64,000 bases of DNA from Rheinheimera sp. MM224 (GCF_947090785.1 NZ_OX352320.1:1240001-1304000); one strand, 5' to 3'; positions 47,330-56,313 are shown, counted from the stretch's first letter. Numbers and translations: made by a program. The notes: generated by a model not told the origin, from the sequence alone.

Positions 47330-48475
47330 TTAAGATCGCAAAAAATCCAGCAGTTCCGGCATTTGTTGCATTGCATCCTGATAACCAATTTCAATGAGCC
47401 TTTTGGTGTAGGATTTTTCAAACAGCAGGTAGCTGGTTAAGCTCGACTCTGAGTGCTGGGTTATACCAGTTAAACGCAGCAAGCTACGAACGGCCATAGG
47501 AAGCTGCAAAAAGTGCTGGCTGGCAATTTCATTAAAATTCACACTGGGGTTAATTAAAAAACTTTCCACTTTCTTCAGATCGGTCGGAATATTATGCGCA
47601 TTTAAGGTATCCACTGTTTTATTGATCCTGTTCATGCGCTCTAAATCGGCATTCAGCGTGTCAGAAAAAATCGTATCCAACAGATGACCAGCGACAGTGG
47701 CTAAACCCGGATGATGCGGCATAGCGTTAGTTAAGTCGCGGGCTCGGGGTTGCTCCAGACCTATGATCAGTATTTTTTCTGCACCCAAGTGAATAGGGGA
47801 GCTCAGCGGCGACAATTGATTGACAGAACCATCGCCATAATAATGCTGGTTGATTCGCACCGAAGGAAATACAAGTGGAATAGCGGCTGAAGCCAATAAA
47901 TGATGAATACCCAATAAAGTTTTTTGGCCACAACGTTTAGCTCTGCGCCATTCTTTGGCTTCATTACCCTGAAAAAAGGTGATGGAGTCGCCAGTGTTAT
48001 AACTTGATGCTGTTACAGAGACACTGGATAAATAGCCGCCCTGAATGTTGCGGTCTATGCGCTGCAAATCAACAATATTGTGCAACAGCAAACGTAGCGG
48101 TTTGTTGTCTAGCAAGCTGACTGGCCTTTTATTGGCATAGTCGGTTTGAAAAGCAGTTAAAAAACCACGTAACAAATGCCAGCCCAAACGTAAATAATCT
48201 GAGTAGTACACTTGGTGGGTATGAAAATTCCGCCAGACCCATTCAATTTTTTTAACGCCTAAATGAAAACAGGAGGCATAACAGGCGATACCAGTGGCAT
48301 TGATGGCGCCAGCTGAGGTTCCACAAATAATTTCGAACGGAATTTTACTGTTGCGTGGGTAATGCTGGGCCAGTGCTTTGAGCACGCCAACCTGATAGGC
48401 CGCTCTGGCACCACCACCTGTCAGCAGCAAAGCAACTTTTTTATTGGTGTTTTCACCTTTTTCGTTATCAGTCAC
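47330..48475 (-). CDS. Patatin-like phospholipase
   Basis: A 381-residue RssA/patatin-family serine hydrolase, predicted cytosolic or peripheral. LLLTGGGARAAYQVGVLKAL is the oxyanion loop; EIICGTSAGAINATG gives the nucleophile in GxSxG (about residue 53); HYYGDGSVNQLSPLSSPIHLG holds the catalytic aspartate (DG motif, about residue 219). It would cleave phospholipids or acyl thioesters. A C-terminal extension of about 130 residues with LERMNRINKTVDTL continues past the core. It is divergent from the DUF3014 gene. Confidence 0.9.
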   Translation of the reverse strand: MTDNEKGENTNKKVALLLTGGGARAAYQVGVLKALAQHYPRNSKIPFEIICGTSAGAINATGIACYASCFHLGVKKIEWVWRNFHTHQVYYSDYLRLGWHLLRGFLTAFQTDYANKRPVSLLDNKPLRLLLHNIVDLQRIDRNIQGGYLSSVSVTASSYNTGDSITFFQGNEAKEWRRAKRCGQKTLLGIHHLLASAAIPLVFPSVRINQHYYGDGSVNQLSPLSSPIHLGAEKILIIGLEQPRARDLTNAMPHHPGLATVAGHLLDTIFSDTLNADLERMNRINKTVDTLNAHNIPTDLKKVESFLINPSVNFNEIASQHFLQLPMAVRSLLRLTGITQHSESSLTSYLLFEKSYTKRLIEIGYQDAMQQMPELLDFLRS

Positions 48476-48604
48476 TGAAACTTCTTAACTCTTTAGAGAC
48501 TCTCTGTTTATATATTGCTGAAAAGCAAAATAAATGCAACGCTATAGCCAGTTTTTCAACGGCTTAATATCAGTGACCCGAATTAGTGAAAGGAAAAAAC
48601 AAAA

Positions 48605-49477
48605 ATGACTGAGAAGGCTCCTGGCACAGGCCAGCAACAATATTACATAGGTTTAGCTGTAGTGGCTGTAACCCTGATTGCTATTGCCTGGTTTTTCTTC
48701 CGGGCAGAGGATGCAGCGGTCGCAGAGCCTGAAGCTACTCCTGTCCCTACATTACAACAACCAGCTCCTGCTGATGTGTTAACAGCAGAGCAAGAACCTG
48801 TCGATAGTTTGACAGTCCAGGCTCAGGATGAAACTCCGCTGCAGGAAACTCCTTTGGACGATGCAGTGGCAGTTGAGCCTACAGTGAAGTTACCCAGTCT
48901 GGATAACTCAGATGCTGAAGTGAAAAGTGGTTTATTAGGTTTACGCTGGAAAGCGGGTTTAGCCTCTTTGTTTGTGACAGAAGACATGATCCGTCGTTTT
49001 GTGGTGAATGTGGATAACATTGCACAAGGCACATTGCCAAAAAATCAGGCACTGTTTCAGCCAATGACAGTTAAGTTTGCCACTTTACCGGCTGAAGGCG
49101 GTGCAGTGCAGCTGGATCCGGCTAATTTTGAACGTTACGAGCCTTACCTGCAATTGCTGGAAAGCGTTTCAGTGACTGAGGTAAAACGTTTATTTGAATA
49201 CTATTACCCGCTGATGCAACAAGCTTATGCTGAGTTGGGTTACCCTAATGCACAGTTCCGTGTGCGTTTGCAGGAAGCTATAAAAGTACTGTTGGCAACT
49301 CCTGAAGTGGCGCCACCTATGGTATTAGCACGTCCTAACGTCTATTACACATATGCTGATCCGGAGATTGAAGCTTTGCCTTTGGCACAACGTCAAATGA
49401 TCCGTTTAGGGCCTGACAATCAAAAACGCTTAAAACGCGTTTTAGAAGCACACCAGCTGGTGTTGGCTCAGCCTTAA
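48605..49477 (+). CDS. DUF3014 membrane protein
   Basis: A 290-residue protein. A single N-terminal transmembrane helix (IGLAVVAVTLIAIAWFFF) is followed by an acidic, Pro/Glu/Ala-rich linker (about residues 40-100) and a helical C-terminal domain with LASLFVTEDMIRRFVVNVDN, YYPLMQQAYAELGYPNAQFR and VLARPNVYYTYADPEIEALP, matching DUF3014. The domain should be periplasmic. Function is unknown. AAAGGAAAAAAC precedes the ATG. Its stop overlaps the acyltransferase ATG by one base. Confidence 0.85.
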   Translation: MTEKAPGTGQQQYYIGLAVVAVTLIAIAWFFFRAEDAAVAEPEATPVPTLQQPAPADVLTAEQEPVDSLTVQAQDETPLQETPLDDAVAVEPTVKLPSLDNSDAEVKSGLLGLRWKAGLASLFVTEDMIRRFVVNVDNIAQGTLPKNQALFQPMTVKFATLPAEGGAVQLDPANFERYEPYLQLLESVSVTEVKRLFEYYYPLMQQAYAELGYPNAQFRVRLQEAIKVLLATPEVAPPMVLARPNVYYTYADPEIEALPLAQRQMIRLGPDNQKRLKRVLEAHQLVLAQP

Positions 49478-50067
49478 TGTCAGCTTTACCTGCTATTCCT
49501 GCAAGCTTGCCACGTCGTTACAGTAACCTGGGCCAGAAACTTGGCCTCTGGTTGCTGAAACTGCTGGGTGGCTGGAGTATTCAGGGCGAACTACCTGCAC
49601 ATAAAAAGATGGTAATTGCCGTCGCCCCTCATACCTCAAATCAGGATTTTTTTGTCGGTATAGCCGCAGCTTTAGCCCTTGATCTTAAAATCCGCTTTTT
49701 AGGCAAACACAGTATCTTTGTTTGGCCTGTGAAAAGGCTTTTGCTGTCTTTAGGCGGGATCCCCGTTGACCGCAGCCATCCACAGGGCGTGGTAGGGCAA
49801 GTGGTGGCAGAGTTTGAAGAGAGTGATTCGTTATTATTAGGTTTATCACCCGAGGGCAGCCGTAAAAAAGTACAGCAGTGGCGGTCAGGTTTTTGGTTTA
49901 TTGCTAAACAAGCCAATGTACCAGTGTGTTTGGTTGGACTGGATTACAAAAACAAGCAACTGGTGTTTGGTCCATGTTTTATCACTAGTGAAAATTTCGC
50001 CGACGATCTGCAACAAATGCGCGCATTTTTTCAGCAAATGACTGCAAAGTATCCAGAAAACGCTTAA
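49477..50067 (+). CDS. 1-acylglycerol-3-phosphate acyltransferase-like protein
   Basis: A 196-residue protein of the PlsC-like acyltransferase family. The catalytic APHTSNQDFF (HxxxxD, about residues 48-53) is followed by RFLGKHSIF, GGIPVDRSHPQG and the glycerophosphate-binding LSPEGSRKKVQQWRSGFW. It would acylate lysophosphatidic acid or a similar substrate at the inner membrane. It is short compared with PlsC (about 245), as in the compact family often seen near SRP RNA or lipid genes. It overlaps the DUF3014 stop. Confidence 0.85.
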   Translation: MSALPAIPASLPRRYSNLGQKLGLWLLKLLGGWSIQGELPAHKKMVIAVAPHTSNQDFFVGIAAALALDLKIRFLGKHSIFVWPVKRLLLSLGGIPVDRSHPQGVVGQVVAEFEESDSLLLGLSPEGSRKKVQQWRSGFWFIAKQANVPVCLVGLDYKNKQLVFGPCFITSENFADDLQQMRAFFQQMTAKYPENA

Positions 50068-50071
50068 GTTC

Positions 50072-50100
50072 TTGCACAGCTAAAAGCTTTTAAGCATAAT
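50072..50100 (+). promoter_or_regulatory. Sigma-70 promoter of the 4.5S RNA gene
   Basis: TTGCAC at 50072 and CATAAT at 50095 are separated by exactly 17 bases, placed five bases after the acyltransferase stop. Transcription would start near 50107, about 24 bases before the mature RNA. Confidence 0.75.
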
Positions 50101-50106
50101 GCGAGC

Positions 50107-50122
50107 ACCAGTTTTACTGGTA
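50107..50122 (+). ncRNA. Leader hairpin of the 4.5S RNA precursor
   Basis: ACCAGT and ACTGGT pair around a short TTTT-type loop between the predicted transcription start and the mature RNA. E. coli pre-4.5S RNA also has a leader of about 24 bases removed by RNase P; the structure here is seen, the role inferred. Confidence 0.45.
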
Positions 50123-50130
50123 CCTTCAAT

Positions 50131-50245
50131 GGTGGCCTCATCGGTCCTCCCGCAATACTAATCCGTTCACCTGGTCAGATCCGGAAGGAAGCAGCCAAAG
50201 CGGATAACGTATGTGCCGGGATGTCGGCTGGTGAGGCCGCCACCC
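50131..50245 (+). ncRNA. ffs: 4.5S signal recognition particle RNA
   Basis: A 115-base gene aligning throughout with E. coli 4.5S RNA. The M-domain loop core GGTCAGATCCGGAAGGAAGC (50173 on) is nearly identical to the universal SRP sequence. The 5' end GGTGGCCTCA pairs with TGAGGCCGCC at the 3' end, giving the long hairpin. The RNA binds Ffh for cotranslational targeting to the inner membrane. Confidence 0.96.
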
Positions 50246-50332
50246 AAATTTTGTTCCTGCGATTGCTACCCACTTTTAATTTAGTTAAATTAATTCAACA
50301 AATTGATTTTTAAATAATGGAACGGACTCTGT

Positions 50333-52270
50333 ATGCATAACTTTCTTTCCGGTTTACTACTGGCATCTGGTTTTTTAGCTTTTTCCTCTGTCGCTGCTGA
50401 AGATAACAAGGCTGGCGTTTTGCCGCTTGAGACCTTTTATCAGGGCGAACGCATTGAACAACTGAAATTATCACCGGACGGAAAACGTCTGGTTGCTCTG
50501 AAGAACATCAAGGAAGACACCTTAATTCAGCTGATTGATTTAATTTCAGGTGAGTCGGTGTATTTAGGCAAAACAGATAATAAAAAATACAGGTTTGCCT
50601 GGGTGCGTTGGGCTAACAACACCCATTTGCTGGCCAGCTTCCGCTATGGTGATGTGCGTGGCTTAAATACCAAAACCACCGAAACCCGCTTATTTTCTAT
50701 TGAAGCCAAAGAGGGTGCTGAGCTGCTCCCTATGGTCAAAGCCGTAAGAAAAGGCGAGCACCAAAGTCAGTTTCAGGATGATGTGATTAAATTACGTTTT
50801 CCGGATGATGACCATTTTTTACTCGGATTAGACCGGGAAATGGCTGGGCACGACACTATCTATCAGGTCAACGTGAAAACAGGTAAAGCCAGTGTGGTAC
50901 AACGGCATAAAACCAATGTTGCTTCATGGGTAGTGGACAGACAAGGACAAGCCAGAGCCAGTGTCGATTATAATGCAAAAACCACAGAATCTTCAGTACG
51001 TGTATTACGCCCGGGTCAAACAGAATGGGTTGATGCCTGGCGCTGGCCTGCGTTTTCTGAACAAGCTATTTCGCTGTTAGGTTTCGGTAAAGACCCTAAA
51101 GATCTGTATATATCAGCCAACCATGAAGGGCGCTTAGCTGTATTTAAAGTCGATTTAAGTAAAGCTGACTTACCCCGCCAGCTGATCCTGAGCCATCCTG
51201 TGTATGACATTGAAGGCTCATTGATTTATTCAGCTGCACGCGATGAACCAGTAGGTATATATTTCAGTGATGAGTCTTCCCGCAGTTTGTTCTGGGACGA
51301 TGAATTTAAAGCCTTTCAGGCCGGTTTAGACAAAGCCTTGCCTGATACAGTCAACTACATAACCAATTTAAGCTCAGATGATCGCAGTTATCTGTTGTAT
51401 GCAACCAATGCCACCACCCCTGGGGTTTATCTACTGGGCAACAGGGATGAAAAAACCTTAATCCATTTGGCGGAGACCTTCCCTGGATTAAACGAAGAGA
51501 ATTTAGTCCATAAAGAAAAAATCAGTTACAAGGCACGGGATGGCCTGAACATTGAAGGTTATTTATCAATACCAAAAGGTAAAACCGGGCCAGGCGCTCT
51601 GGTGGTCTTGCCTCATGGTGGACCTTTTTCACAGGACTCTAATAGTTTTGACACCTTCTCAGCTTACCTGGCGAATAAAGGTTATATAGTGTTTCAGCCT
51701 AACTTCCGCGGGTCTAGTGGTTACGGTCATCAGTTTTTAACTCAGGCTGTAGGTCAGTATGGTATGGCCATGCAAGACGATATAACAGATGGCACTAAAT
51801 ACCTGATTGAACAAAAGATTGCCGACCCTAAACGTATTTGTATTATGGGTGCCAGTTACGGTGGGTATGCGGCATTATTAGGTGCTGCCCGTACGCCGGA
51901 CTTATATCAGTGTGCTATCAGCTTTGCCGGGATTTCTGATTTACGTGAACAACGCAATAGTTACCGTAACTACACCAATTACAATCTGGCGAAAAAGCAG
52001 ATGGGTGAAGACAATGACCAACTTGAACAGAATTCACCGCTCAATATGGTAGAAAACATTAAAGCCCCTGTCTTGTTGTTGCATGGCACTGAGGATCTTA
52101 GCGTAAGGGTGAAACAGAGCCGCATGATGGCGGAAGAGTTGGCCGATGAGAACAAGGTGTTTAGCTATATTGAAATTGAAGATGGCACCCATCATCTGGA
52201 TTACTTGCCACACCGCAAGCAAACCTTTGAAGCTATAGATGCCTTTTTAAACAAATATTTACCGCTCTAA
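50333..52270 (+). CDS. Secreted S9-family prolyl oligopeptidase-like peptidase
   Basis: A 645-residue periplasmic or secreted serine peptidase. A signal peptide (LLLASGFLAFSSVAAEDN) is followed by a beta-propeller region to about residue 390 and an alpha/beta-hydrolase domain. The catalytic triad is present: CIMGASYGGYAALLGAA (GxSxGG, Ser near residue 508), LLHGTEDLSVRV (Asp near 588) and EDGTHHLDYLPHR (His near 619). It would cut short peptides, often after proline or from the N-terminus (dipeptidyl or acylaminoacyl type). It is monocistronic, following ffs. Confidence 0.9.
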   Translation: MHNFLSGLLLASGFLAFSSVAAEDNKAGVLPLETFYQGERIEQLKLSPDGKRLVALKNIKEDTLIQLIDLISGESVYLGKTDNKKYRFAWVRWANNTHLLASFRYGDVRGLNTKTTETRLFSIEAKEGAELLPMVKAVRKGEHQSQFQDDVIKLRFPDDDHFLLGLDREMAGHDTIYQVNVKTGKASVVQRHKTNVASWVVDRQGQARASVDYNAKTTESSVRVLRPGQTEWVDAWRWPAFSEQAISLLGFGKDPKDLYISANHEGRLAVFKVDLSKADLPRQLILSHPVYDIEGSLIYSAARDEPVGIYFSDESSRSLFWDDEFKAFQAGLDKALPDTVNYITNLSSDDRSYLLYATNATTPGVYLLGNRDEKTLIHLAETFPGLNEENLVHKEKISYKARDGLNIEGYLSIPKGKTGPGALVVLPHGGPFSQDSNSFDTFSAYLANKGYIVFQPNFRGSSGYGHQFLTQAVGQYGMAMQDDITDGTKYLIEQKIADPKRICIMGASYGGYAALLGAARTPDLYQCAISFAGISDLREQRNSYRNYTNYNLAKKQMGEDNDQLEQNSPLNMVENIKAPVLLLHGTEDLSVRVKQSRMMAEELADENKVFSYIEIEDGTHHLDYLPHRKQTFEAIDAFLNKYLPL

Positions 52271-52287
52271 CCCTCCACCTGTGACTT

Positions 52288-52319
52288 ACTGCAGTGCGTT
52301 ACAGAAAACGCACTGCAGT
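52288..52319. terminator. Hairpin between convergent S9 and LURP-one genes
   Basis: ACTGCAGTGCGTT and AACGCACTGCAGT form a perfect 13-bp stem around a 6-base loop between the two convergent stop codons. There is no T run; it may serve both directions. Confidence 0.65.
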
Positions 52320-52322
52320 CTG

Positions 52323-52823
52323 TTAGTCATCATCCACTGTCGAGTTTTTAGCTGAGTGCTGAATGCGGTCTATGACAATCACTGCCGCTAATAATTGCGC
52401 TGTTAGTTTCGGCTCGTAAATATCCACGCCGTAAGTATCTGACCAGCTAAACCAGGATTTTGACACTTCGGCCAGTACCTTGCCGTTTTGACTGATTTTA
52501 TATTCGTGTTGCCATAAATTACCGTGCATCTCCAGCTCACCGGCTGGGCCGCTAATAGTAAAACGGCTGGTCCAGAAGGGCCAAAAACATTTGCGTATCA
52601 ACCACTCACTACCATCTGCACAGAGCAGGCGGCAGGCGGGCATGATGGTCAGGTACTTACGTTTGATTTTTAAAAGCTCAACACCACGGCTGTCAAACAT
52701 CGTCTGACTGCTGGAGATACTGAAAAACTTGCCTTTGGCGCTAAAAGCCGCGTTGCCGTTTTCATCTTCAATAGTAAAGCTGTCGGTCAAGCTGAATATC
52801 TTTTGTTTGATTTTATATTTCAT
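52323..52823 (-). CDS. LURP-one-related (YxjI-type) protein
   Basis: A 166-residue protein of the LURP-one-related/YxjI family, a Tubby-like beta barrel around a central helix. MKYKIKQKIFSLTDSFTIED opens the family; FSISSSQTMFDS, LKIKRKYLTIMPACRL, and SKSWFSWSDTYGVDIYEP are matching segments, with a short hydrophobic C-terminal helix (AQLLAAVIVIDRI). Function in bacteria is unknown; some relatives bind phospholipids. The upstream region 52824-53101 (278 bases) holds no gene I can support. Confidence 0.85.
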   Translation of the reverse strand: MKYKIKQKIFSLTDSFTIEDENGNAAFSAKGKFFSISSSQTMFDSRGVELLKIKRKYLTIMPACRLLCADGSEWLIRKCFWPFWTSRFTISGPAGELEMHGNLWQHEYKISQNGKVLAEVSKSWFSWSDTYGVDIYEPKLTAQLLAAVIVIDRIQHSAKNSTVDDD

Positions 52824-53101
52824 TGTTGCAGCTCCTGTCTTTCACATATGCCTTATGCTGCCTGAGTTTTTCCTTGGATCAAAGTCATAACATAATGATT
52901 TACAAAAAAGTGTGTGCTTTGGTGTTATGGGTATTTCTGCAGGCGCCTGGACTTTCGCTTTACTAAGCTCAACATCACATTGAAAACTTATAACTAAAAG
53001 TGCTAAGTTAGCTGCATGTTTTAATTATGTAGCCGCGCAGCTCCAAAGCTGAATAGATCACGGTTGCTGTAATGCACTGCTAAACAACAAGGAGAGTTCA
53101 T

Positions 53102-53329
53102 TTGGAAATTGATGCAACGATGTTCGGTCAGTTTGTGGTCATATTTGCGCTAATTATGGGAGCTTTATGTTATTACCTGGGACGTCGTAAGACTCAAAAT
53201 CCAGTTTTAGCCGGTTTACTTGGCGTAGTGTTATCTTTAATGCCGCTATTTGGCCTGATTTATCTGATAGTGTTGCTGTTTAAAAAAGATCTGAGTTCAA
53301 CATCAGCAAGTGGATTAGATGCTGTTTAG
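53102..53329 (+). CDS. Small two-helix membrane protein
   Basis: A 75-residue protein with two transmembrane helices (FVVIFALIMGALCYYLG and VLAGLLGVVLSLMPLFGLIYLIVLLF) joined by a basic RRKTQNP loop; the charge pattern places the loop in the cytosol. It starts with TTG, supported by AAGGAG seven bases upstream. I do not recognise a named family. A second tiny membrane gene begins 43 bases after its stop, so the two may be co-expressed. Confidence 0.7.
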   Translation: MEIDATMFGQFVVIFALIMGALCYYLGRRKTQNPVLAGLLGVVLSLMPLFGLIYLIVLLFKKDLSSTSASGLDAV

Positions 53330-53371
53330 CCTTGCAAGGCAGCGCTAACTACTTAAAGAGAACAGCGGATC

Positions 53372-53551
53372 ATGGAAAAAAGTAACAAAACGCAAGGCAG
53401 TTCAAATGCTTCGTTGTTTTCATTTTTGCTTTTTGGTTTTGCATTTGACAAGTCAGCGCCGAAATCAAAAACATCCCTGGTCATGCTTTTGGTTTTTATG
53501 CTGTTATTTGGCGGTTTAGCTTTGTTTCTGGTTAAAAGGGCAGATGCTTAA
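53372..53551 (+). CDS. Very small one- or two-helix membrane protein
   Basis: A 59-residue open frame starting with ATG. It begins MEKSNKTQGSSNASLFSF, has a short hydrophobic stretch LFSFLLFGFAF, a basic KSAPKSKTS loop and a strong C-terminal transmembrane helix (LVMLLVFMLLFGGLALFLV). No family recognised and only a weak ribosome site (AAAGAGAA). Its TAA overlaps the convergent parE stop. Frame integrity, membrane character and closeness to the preceding small membrane gene support it. Confidence 0.55.
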   Translation: MEKSNKTQGSSNASLFSFLLFGFAFDKSAPKSKTSLVMLLVFMLLFGGLALFLVKRADA

Positions 53552-53841
53552 AACTTTGCCTCAGTATCCACGTTCTTATGCAAAATACGCACAATTTCAA
53601 TCTGTCCACTGCCACTATCTTTATAAAAAATCAGATGGCTGCCTTGTGGGAATTTGCGATAGCCTTGTTTGATGTAATCGCAGGTTTTCCCCGCCATTGG
53701 TGTTTTGGCCAACAGATGAAAAGCATCATCAAACTGCTTGATGTATAAATTGCGCTGCTGTTTTCCCCAACGTTGTTCCGTAAAGATAGCTATAGCTCTT
53801 AAGTCGGCCATAGCTTTCTGGCTCAGCACAAAAGCTTTCAT
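53548..53841 (-). CDS. ParE/RelE-family toxin
   Basis: A 97-residue ParE/RelE-superfamily toxin. FVLSQKAMADLRAIAIFTEQRWG is the N-terminal helix-hairpin and YRKFPQGSHLIFYKDSGSGQIEIVRILHK forms the beta sheet with the conserved arginine and histidine (shown here by YRKFPQGSHLIFY and EIVRILHK). ParE proteins poison DNA gyrase; RelE-type cut mRNA. The ParD-like partner favours ParE. The start overlaps the antitoxin stop by four bases. Confidence 0.88.
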   Translation of the reverse strand: MKAFVLSQKAMADLRAIAIFTEQRWGKQQRNLYIKQFDDAFHLLAKTPMAGKTCDYIKQGYRKFPQGSHLIFYKDSGSGQIEIVRILHKNVDTEAKF

Positions 53842-54077
53842 TTACCGCTTTCATCCAGTTCCGCAAGAAATGTTTCGTAGTTATAGTCGGCAAGGCCACT
53901 TTGTTCGCCTTCAAGCAGCATTCGGCGCAACGTGTCCAGTTTGCTTTCAGAATCTTCAAGCATTCTAAGTCCGGCACGGACCACTTCGCTGGCAGAACCA
54001 TAACGACCTGTCTGGATCTGCTCTGCTATAAAGTGATCAAAATGTTCACCCAAGCTAATACTGGTGTTTTTTGCCAT
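53838..54077 (-). CDS. ParD-family antitoxin
   Basis: A 79-residue antitoxin. The N-terminal ribbon-helix-helix (NTSISLGEHFDHFIAEQIQT, then GRYGSASEVVRAGLRMLED) binds DNA, and the acidic C-terminus (ETFLAELDESGK) wraps the toxin. The ATG follows GGAGGTGCCAG. It precedes the toxin gene, the standard order. The dyad repeats just upstream are its likely operator. Confidence 0.9.
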   Translation of the reverse strand: MAKNTSISLGEHFDHFIAEQIQTGRYGSASEVVRAGLRMLEDSESKLDTLRRMLLEGEQSGLADYNYETFLAELDESGK

Positions 54078-54089
54078 CTGGCACCTCCG

Positions 54090-54128
54090 AAATACCAACA
54101 ATTACCATATTTTGGTATTTGATTGGTA
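54090..54128. promoter_or_regulatory. Candidate ParD operator with repeated ACCA/TGGT dyads
   Basis: AAATACCAA at 54090 is the exact inverse of TTGGTATTT at 54112; within it TACCA (54103) and TGGTA (54113) form a second dyad, and ATTGGT follows. Such clustered half-sites are typical of ribbon-helix-helix operators controlling toxin-antitoxin pairs. Confidence 0.6.
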
Positions 54129-54188
54129 GAACGTCAAGCTAAGAACCGGCTTTAGCATCCTTGCTGTAAGCCTTCATTGACAAAGGTG

Positions 54189-54824
54189 TTATTCAGCCTT
54201 TGCCTGATGCCGCTGCCGTAGTACCTCAAGTACATCATGCAAAGCCAAGTCCTGACTTTTCAGCAATACCAGCAAGTGATAGATTAAATCTGCAGCTTCG
54301 TTTTTCAGCTCTTCTCTATCGCCTACAGTAGCGGCCAATGCGGTTTCTACCCCTTCTTCACCGACTTTTTGCGCTATACGTTTTACGCCTTTGGCAAATA
54401 GAGAGGCAGTGTAGCTGGAGCTTGGGTCGGCACCGTATCTGCTGTGGATCACTTGTTCCAGCTGATCTAAAAAGGCTAAGTCTGGCTGGTTGGCATCGCT
54501 TTCGTGCCAGCAACTTTCGGTGCCGACATGACAAGTGGGGCCAATAGGCAGGACTAAAGCCAGAATACTGTCGTGGTCGCAGTCTGCGGCCATGCTTTGT
54601 AATTTCAGCGTATGGCCTGAGCTTTCGCCTTTGGTCCATAAGCGGTTTTTACTGCGGCTAAAAAAAGTCACATCGCCGCTTTCCAGGCTTTTTTGTAAGG
54701 CTTCTTTGTTGGCAAAACCTTGCATCAGCACTTTGCCTGAGCGGGCATGTTGCACTATTACAGGTAATAGGCCATCACCTTTGCTGAAATCCAGCTGGTC
54801 CAGGTTGGTTAAATTCAGTTTCAT
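54189..54824 (-). CDS. hisI: Bifunctional phosphoribosyl-AMP cyclohydrolase / phosphoribosyl-ATP pyrophosphatase
   Basis: A 211-residue HisIE fusion that does steps 2 and 3 of histidine synthesis. The HisI half has [34 protein letters not shown] and [19 protein letters not shown] with its metal-binding Asp and Cys residues. The HisE half (from about residue 115) has [26 protein letters not shown] and [14 protein letters not shown]. It is the last gene of the operon, overlapping hisF by four bases. Confidence 0.96.
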   Translation of the reverse strand: MKLNLTNLDQLDFSKGDGLLPVIVQHARSGKVLMQGFANKEALQKSLESGDVTFFSRSKNRLWTKGESSGHTLKLQSMAADCDHDSILALVLPIGPTCHVGTESCWHESDANQPDLAFLDQLEQVIHSRYGADPSSSYTASLFAKGVKRIAQKVGEEGVETALAATVGDREELKNEAADLIYHLLVLLKSQDLALHDVLEVLRQRHQAKAE

Positions 54825-55594
54825 GGCCTGATCTCCAGCTTACGTTCTAATAGAAATGCTTTTAGCTCTGGTATAGGAATAATGCCTTTGTGGAACACCG
54901 AAGCAGCTAAAGCGCCGTCTACATCGGCTTGTTCAAACACATCAGCAAAATGCTGCATAGCACCTGCGCCACCACTGGCGATCAGCGGCACTTTGCAGGA
55001 GTTTCGCATCAGTTGTAACTGAGTTAAGTCATAACCCTGGCGCACACCATCCTGATTCATACAGTTCAGTACTATTTCACCAGCGCCCAGCTCTTGAACC
55101 CGCTTTAACCAGTCAAGCGTTTGCCAGCGGGTTTTTTGGGTGCGGCTTTCATCGCCTGTGAACTGATAGACCTGATATTGACCTGTTTCTTTATCAAAAA
55201 AGCTGTCGATGCCTATGACCACACATTGCTGACCAAAGCTATGTTCCAGCTCGCTAATCAGTTCTGGTCGCGCCAGGGCAGGGCTATTCACAGAGATTTT
55301 ATCTGCACCCATTTCCAGAATAAGACCGGCATCAGCGACAGATTTAATACCACCAGCGACACAAAACGGAATATCGATCACCTCTGCAATACGGCGTACC
55401 CAGCTCTTATCGACCACACGGCCATCGCTGGAGGCGGTGATATCGTAAAACACCAGCTCGTCTGCGCCTTGTTCGGCATAAGCTTTGGCCAGCGGTACTA
55501 TATCGCCAATGATTTCGTGGTTACGAAACTGCACGCCTTTGACCACTTTGCCATCGCGCACATCTAAACAAGGGATTATGCGTCTTGCCAGCAT
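54821..55594 (-). CDS. hisF: Imidazole glycerol phosphate synthase subunit HisF
   Basis: A 257-residue (beta/alpha)8 cyclase subunit; with HisH it forms imidazole glycerol phosphate and [25 protein letters not shown] carries catalytic Asp11, and IGIDSFF replaces the usual acidic cluster near residue 130; [20 protein letters not shown] includes the second phosphate-site motif, and [13 protein letters not shown] the closing loop. It overlaps hisA by 19 bases. Confidence 0.96.
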   Translation of the reverse strand: MLARRIIPCLDVRDGKVVKGVQFRNHEIIGDIVPLAKAYAEQGADELVFYDITASSDGRVVDKSWVRRIAEVIDIPFCVAGGIKSVADAGLILEMGADKISVNSPALARPELISELEHSFGQQCVVIGIDSFFDKETGQYQVYQFTGDESRTQKTRWQTLDWLKRVQELGAGEIVLNCMNQDGVRQGYDLTQLQLMRNSCKVPLIASGGAGAMQHFADVFEQADVDGALAASVFHKGIIPIPELKAFLLERKLEIRP

Positions 55595-56313
55595 TGGATT
55601 GCCTCCTCTGCAGTGAACTTACCTTCCAGCAAAGCCCGGCCTAAAATCACCCCGGCCACGCCAGTAGGTTTTAAAGCTTTGATATCGGCCAATGAGCCAA
55701 CTCCACCAGAGGCTTGCCACTGAATTTGTGGGTACTTCTGCGTAAGCTCAGCATACAAAGCCACATTAGGGCCCTGCAAGGTACCGTCTTTACTGATATC
55801 GGTGCAAAGCACGTGCTTGGCGCCAGCTGCAATAAAACCATCCAGCACCTGCTCAAGGGTAATAGTCGACTCTTCAATCCAGCCGTGGCTTGGCAGAGTT
55901 TTGTCGCCTTTGGCATTAATAGCCACATCAAGCGCCAGAACTATTTTGTCGCCGCCATAAGTTCGCAGCCAGCCTTGCACTGTTTCTGGCTCACGAATAG
56001 CCACACTGCCTACCACCACACGGCTGGCACCAGCTGCTAGTAACTGCTCCACATCTGCTGCTGTGCGCACACCACCACCCACTTGGACTGGCAGAGGCGC
56101 GTTTTTCATTAAGGTCGTTAACAGCTCAAGCTGGCGGTCAGCGGCGTTTTTTGCCCCTGTTAAATCCACTAAATGCAAAATACCTGCACCAGCTTCGGCG
56201 TATAAGTCGCGCAGCTGCAATGGAGTTTGTTGATATTCAGTGGTTTTATCGTAGCTGCCCTGATAGAGCCGCACTGTTTTACCTTGTATCAAATCTATAG
56301 CCGGAATAATCAC
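55576..56313 (-). CDS. hisA: ProFAR isomerase HisA
   Basis: A 245-residue (beta/alpha)8 isomerase converting ProFAR to [24 protein letters not shown] has the catalytic Asp8; [19 protein letters not shown] and [16 protein letters not shown] carry the phosphate loop and second Asp. A gap of 65 bases separates it from hisH upstream, the only notable spacer inside the operon. Confidence 0.96.
   Translation of the reverse strand: MIIPAIDLIQGKTVRLYQGSYDKTTEYQQTPLQLRDLYAEAGAGILHLVDLTGAKNAADRQLELLTTLMKNAPLPVQVGGGVRTAADVEQLLAAGASRVVVGSVAIREPETVQGWLRTYGGDKIVLALDVAINAKGDKTLPSHGWIEESTITLEQVLDGFIAAGAKHVLCTDISKDGTLQGPNVALYAELTQKYPQIQWQASGGVGSLADIKALKPTGVAGVILGRALLEGKFTAEEAIQCWQDA

Noticed and set aside
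52288..52319. The 13-bp hairpin as a small RNA gene
   Set aside because: It lies exactly between convergent stop codons with no promoter; a bidirectional terminator is simpler.
53838..54122. Longer ParD start and the plus-strand frame opposite it
   Set aside because: The eight extra residues lie in the operator region and lack a ribosome site; the opposite frame is a shadow.
55121..55567. 148-codon open frame on the plus strand
   Set aside because: Antisense to hisF with no independent support.
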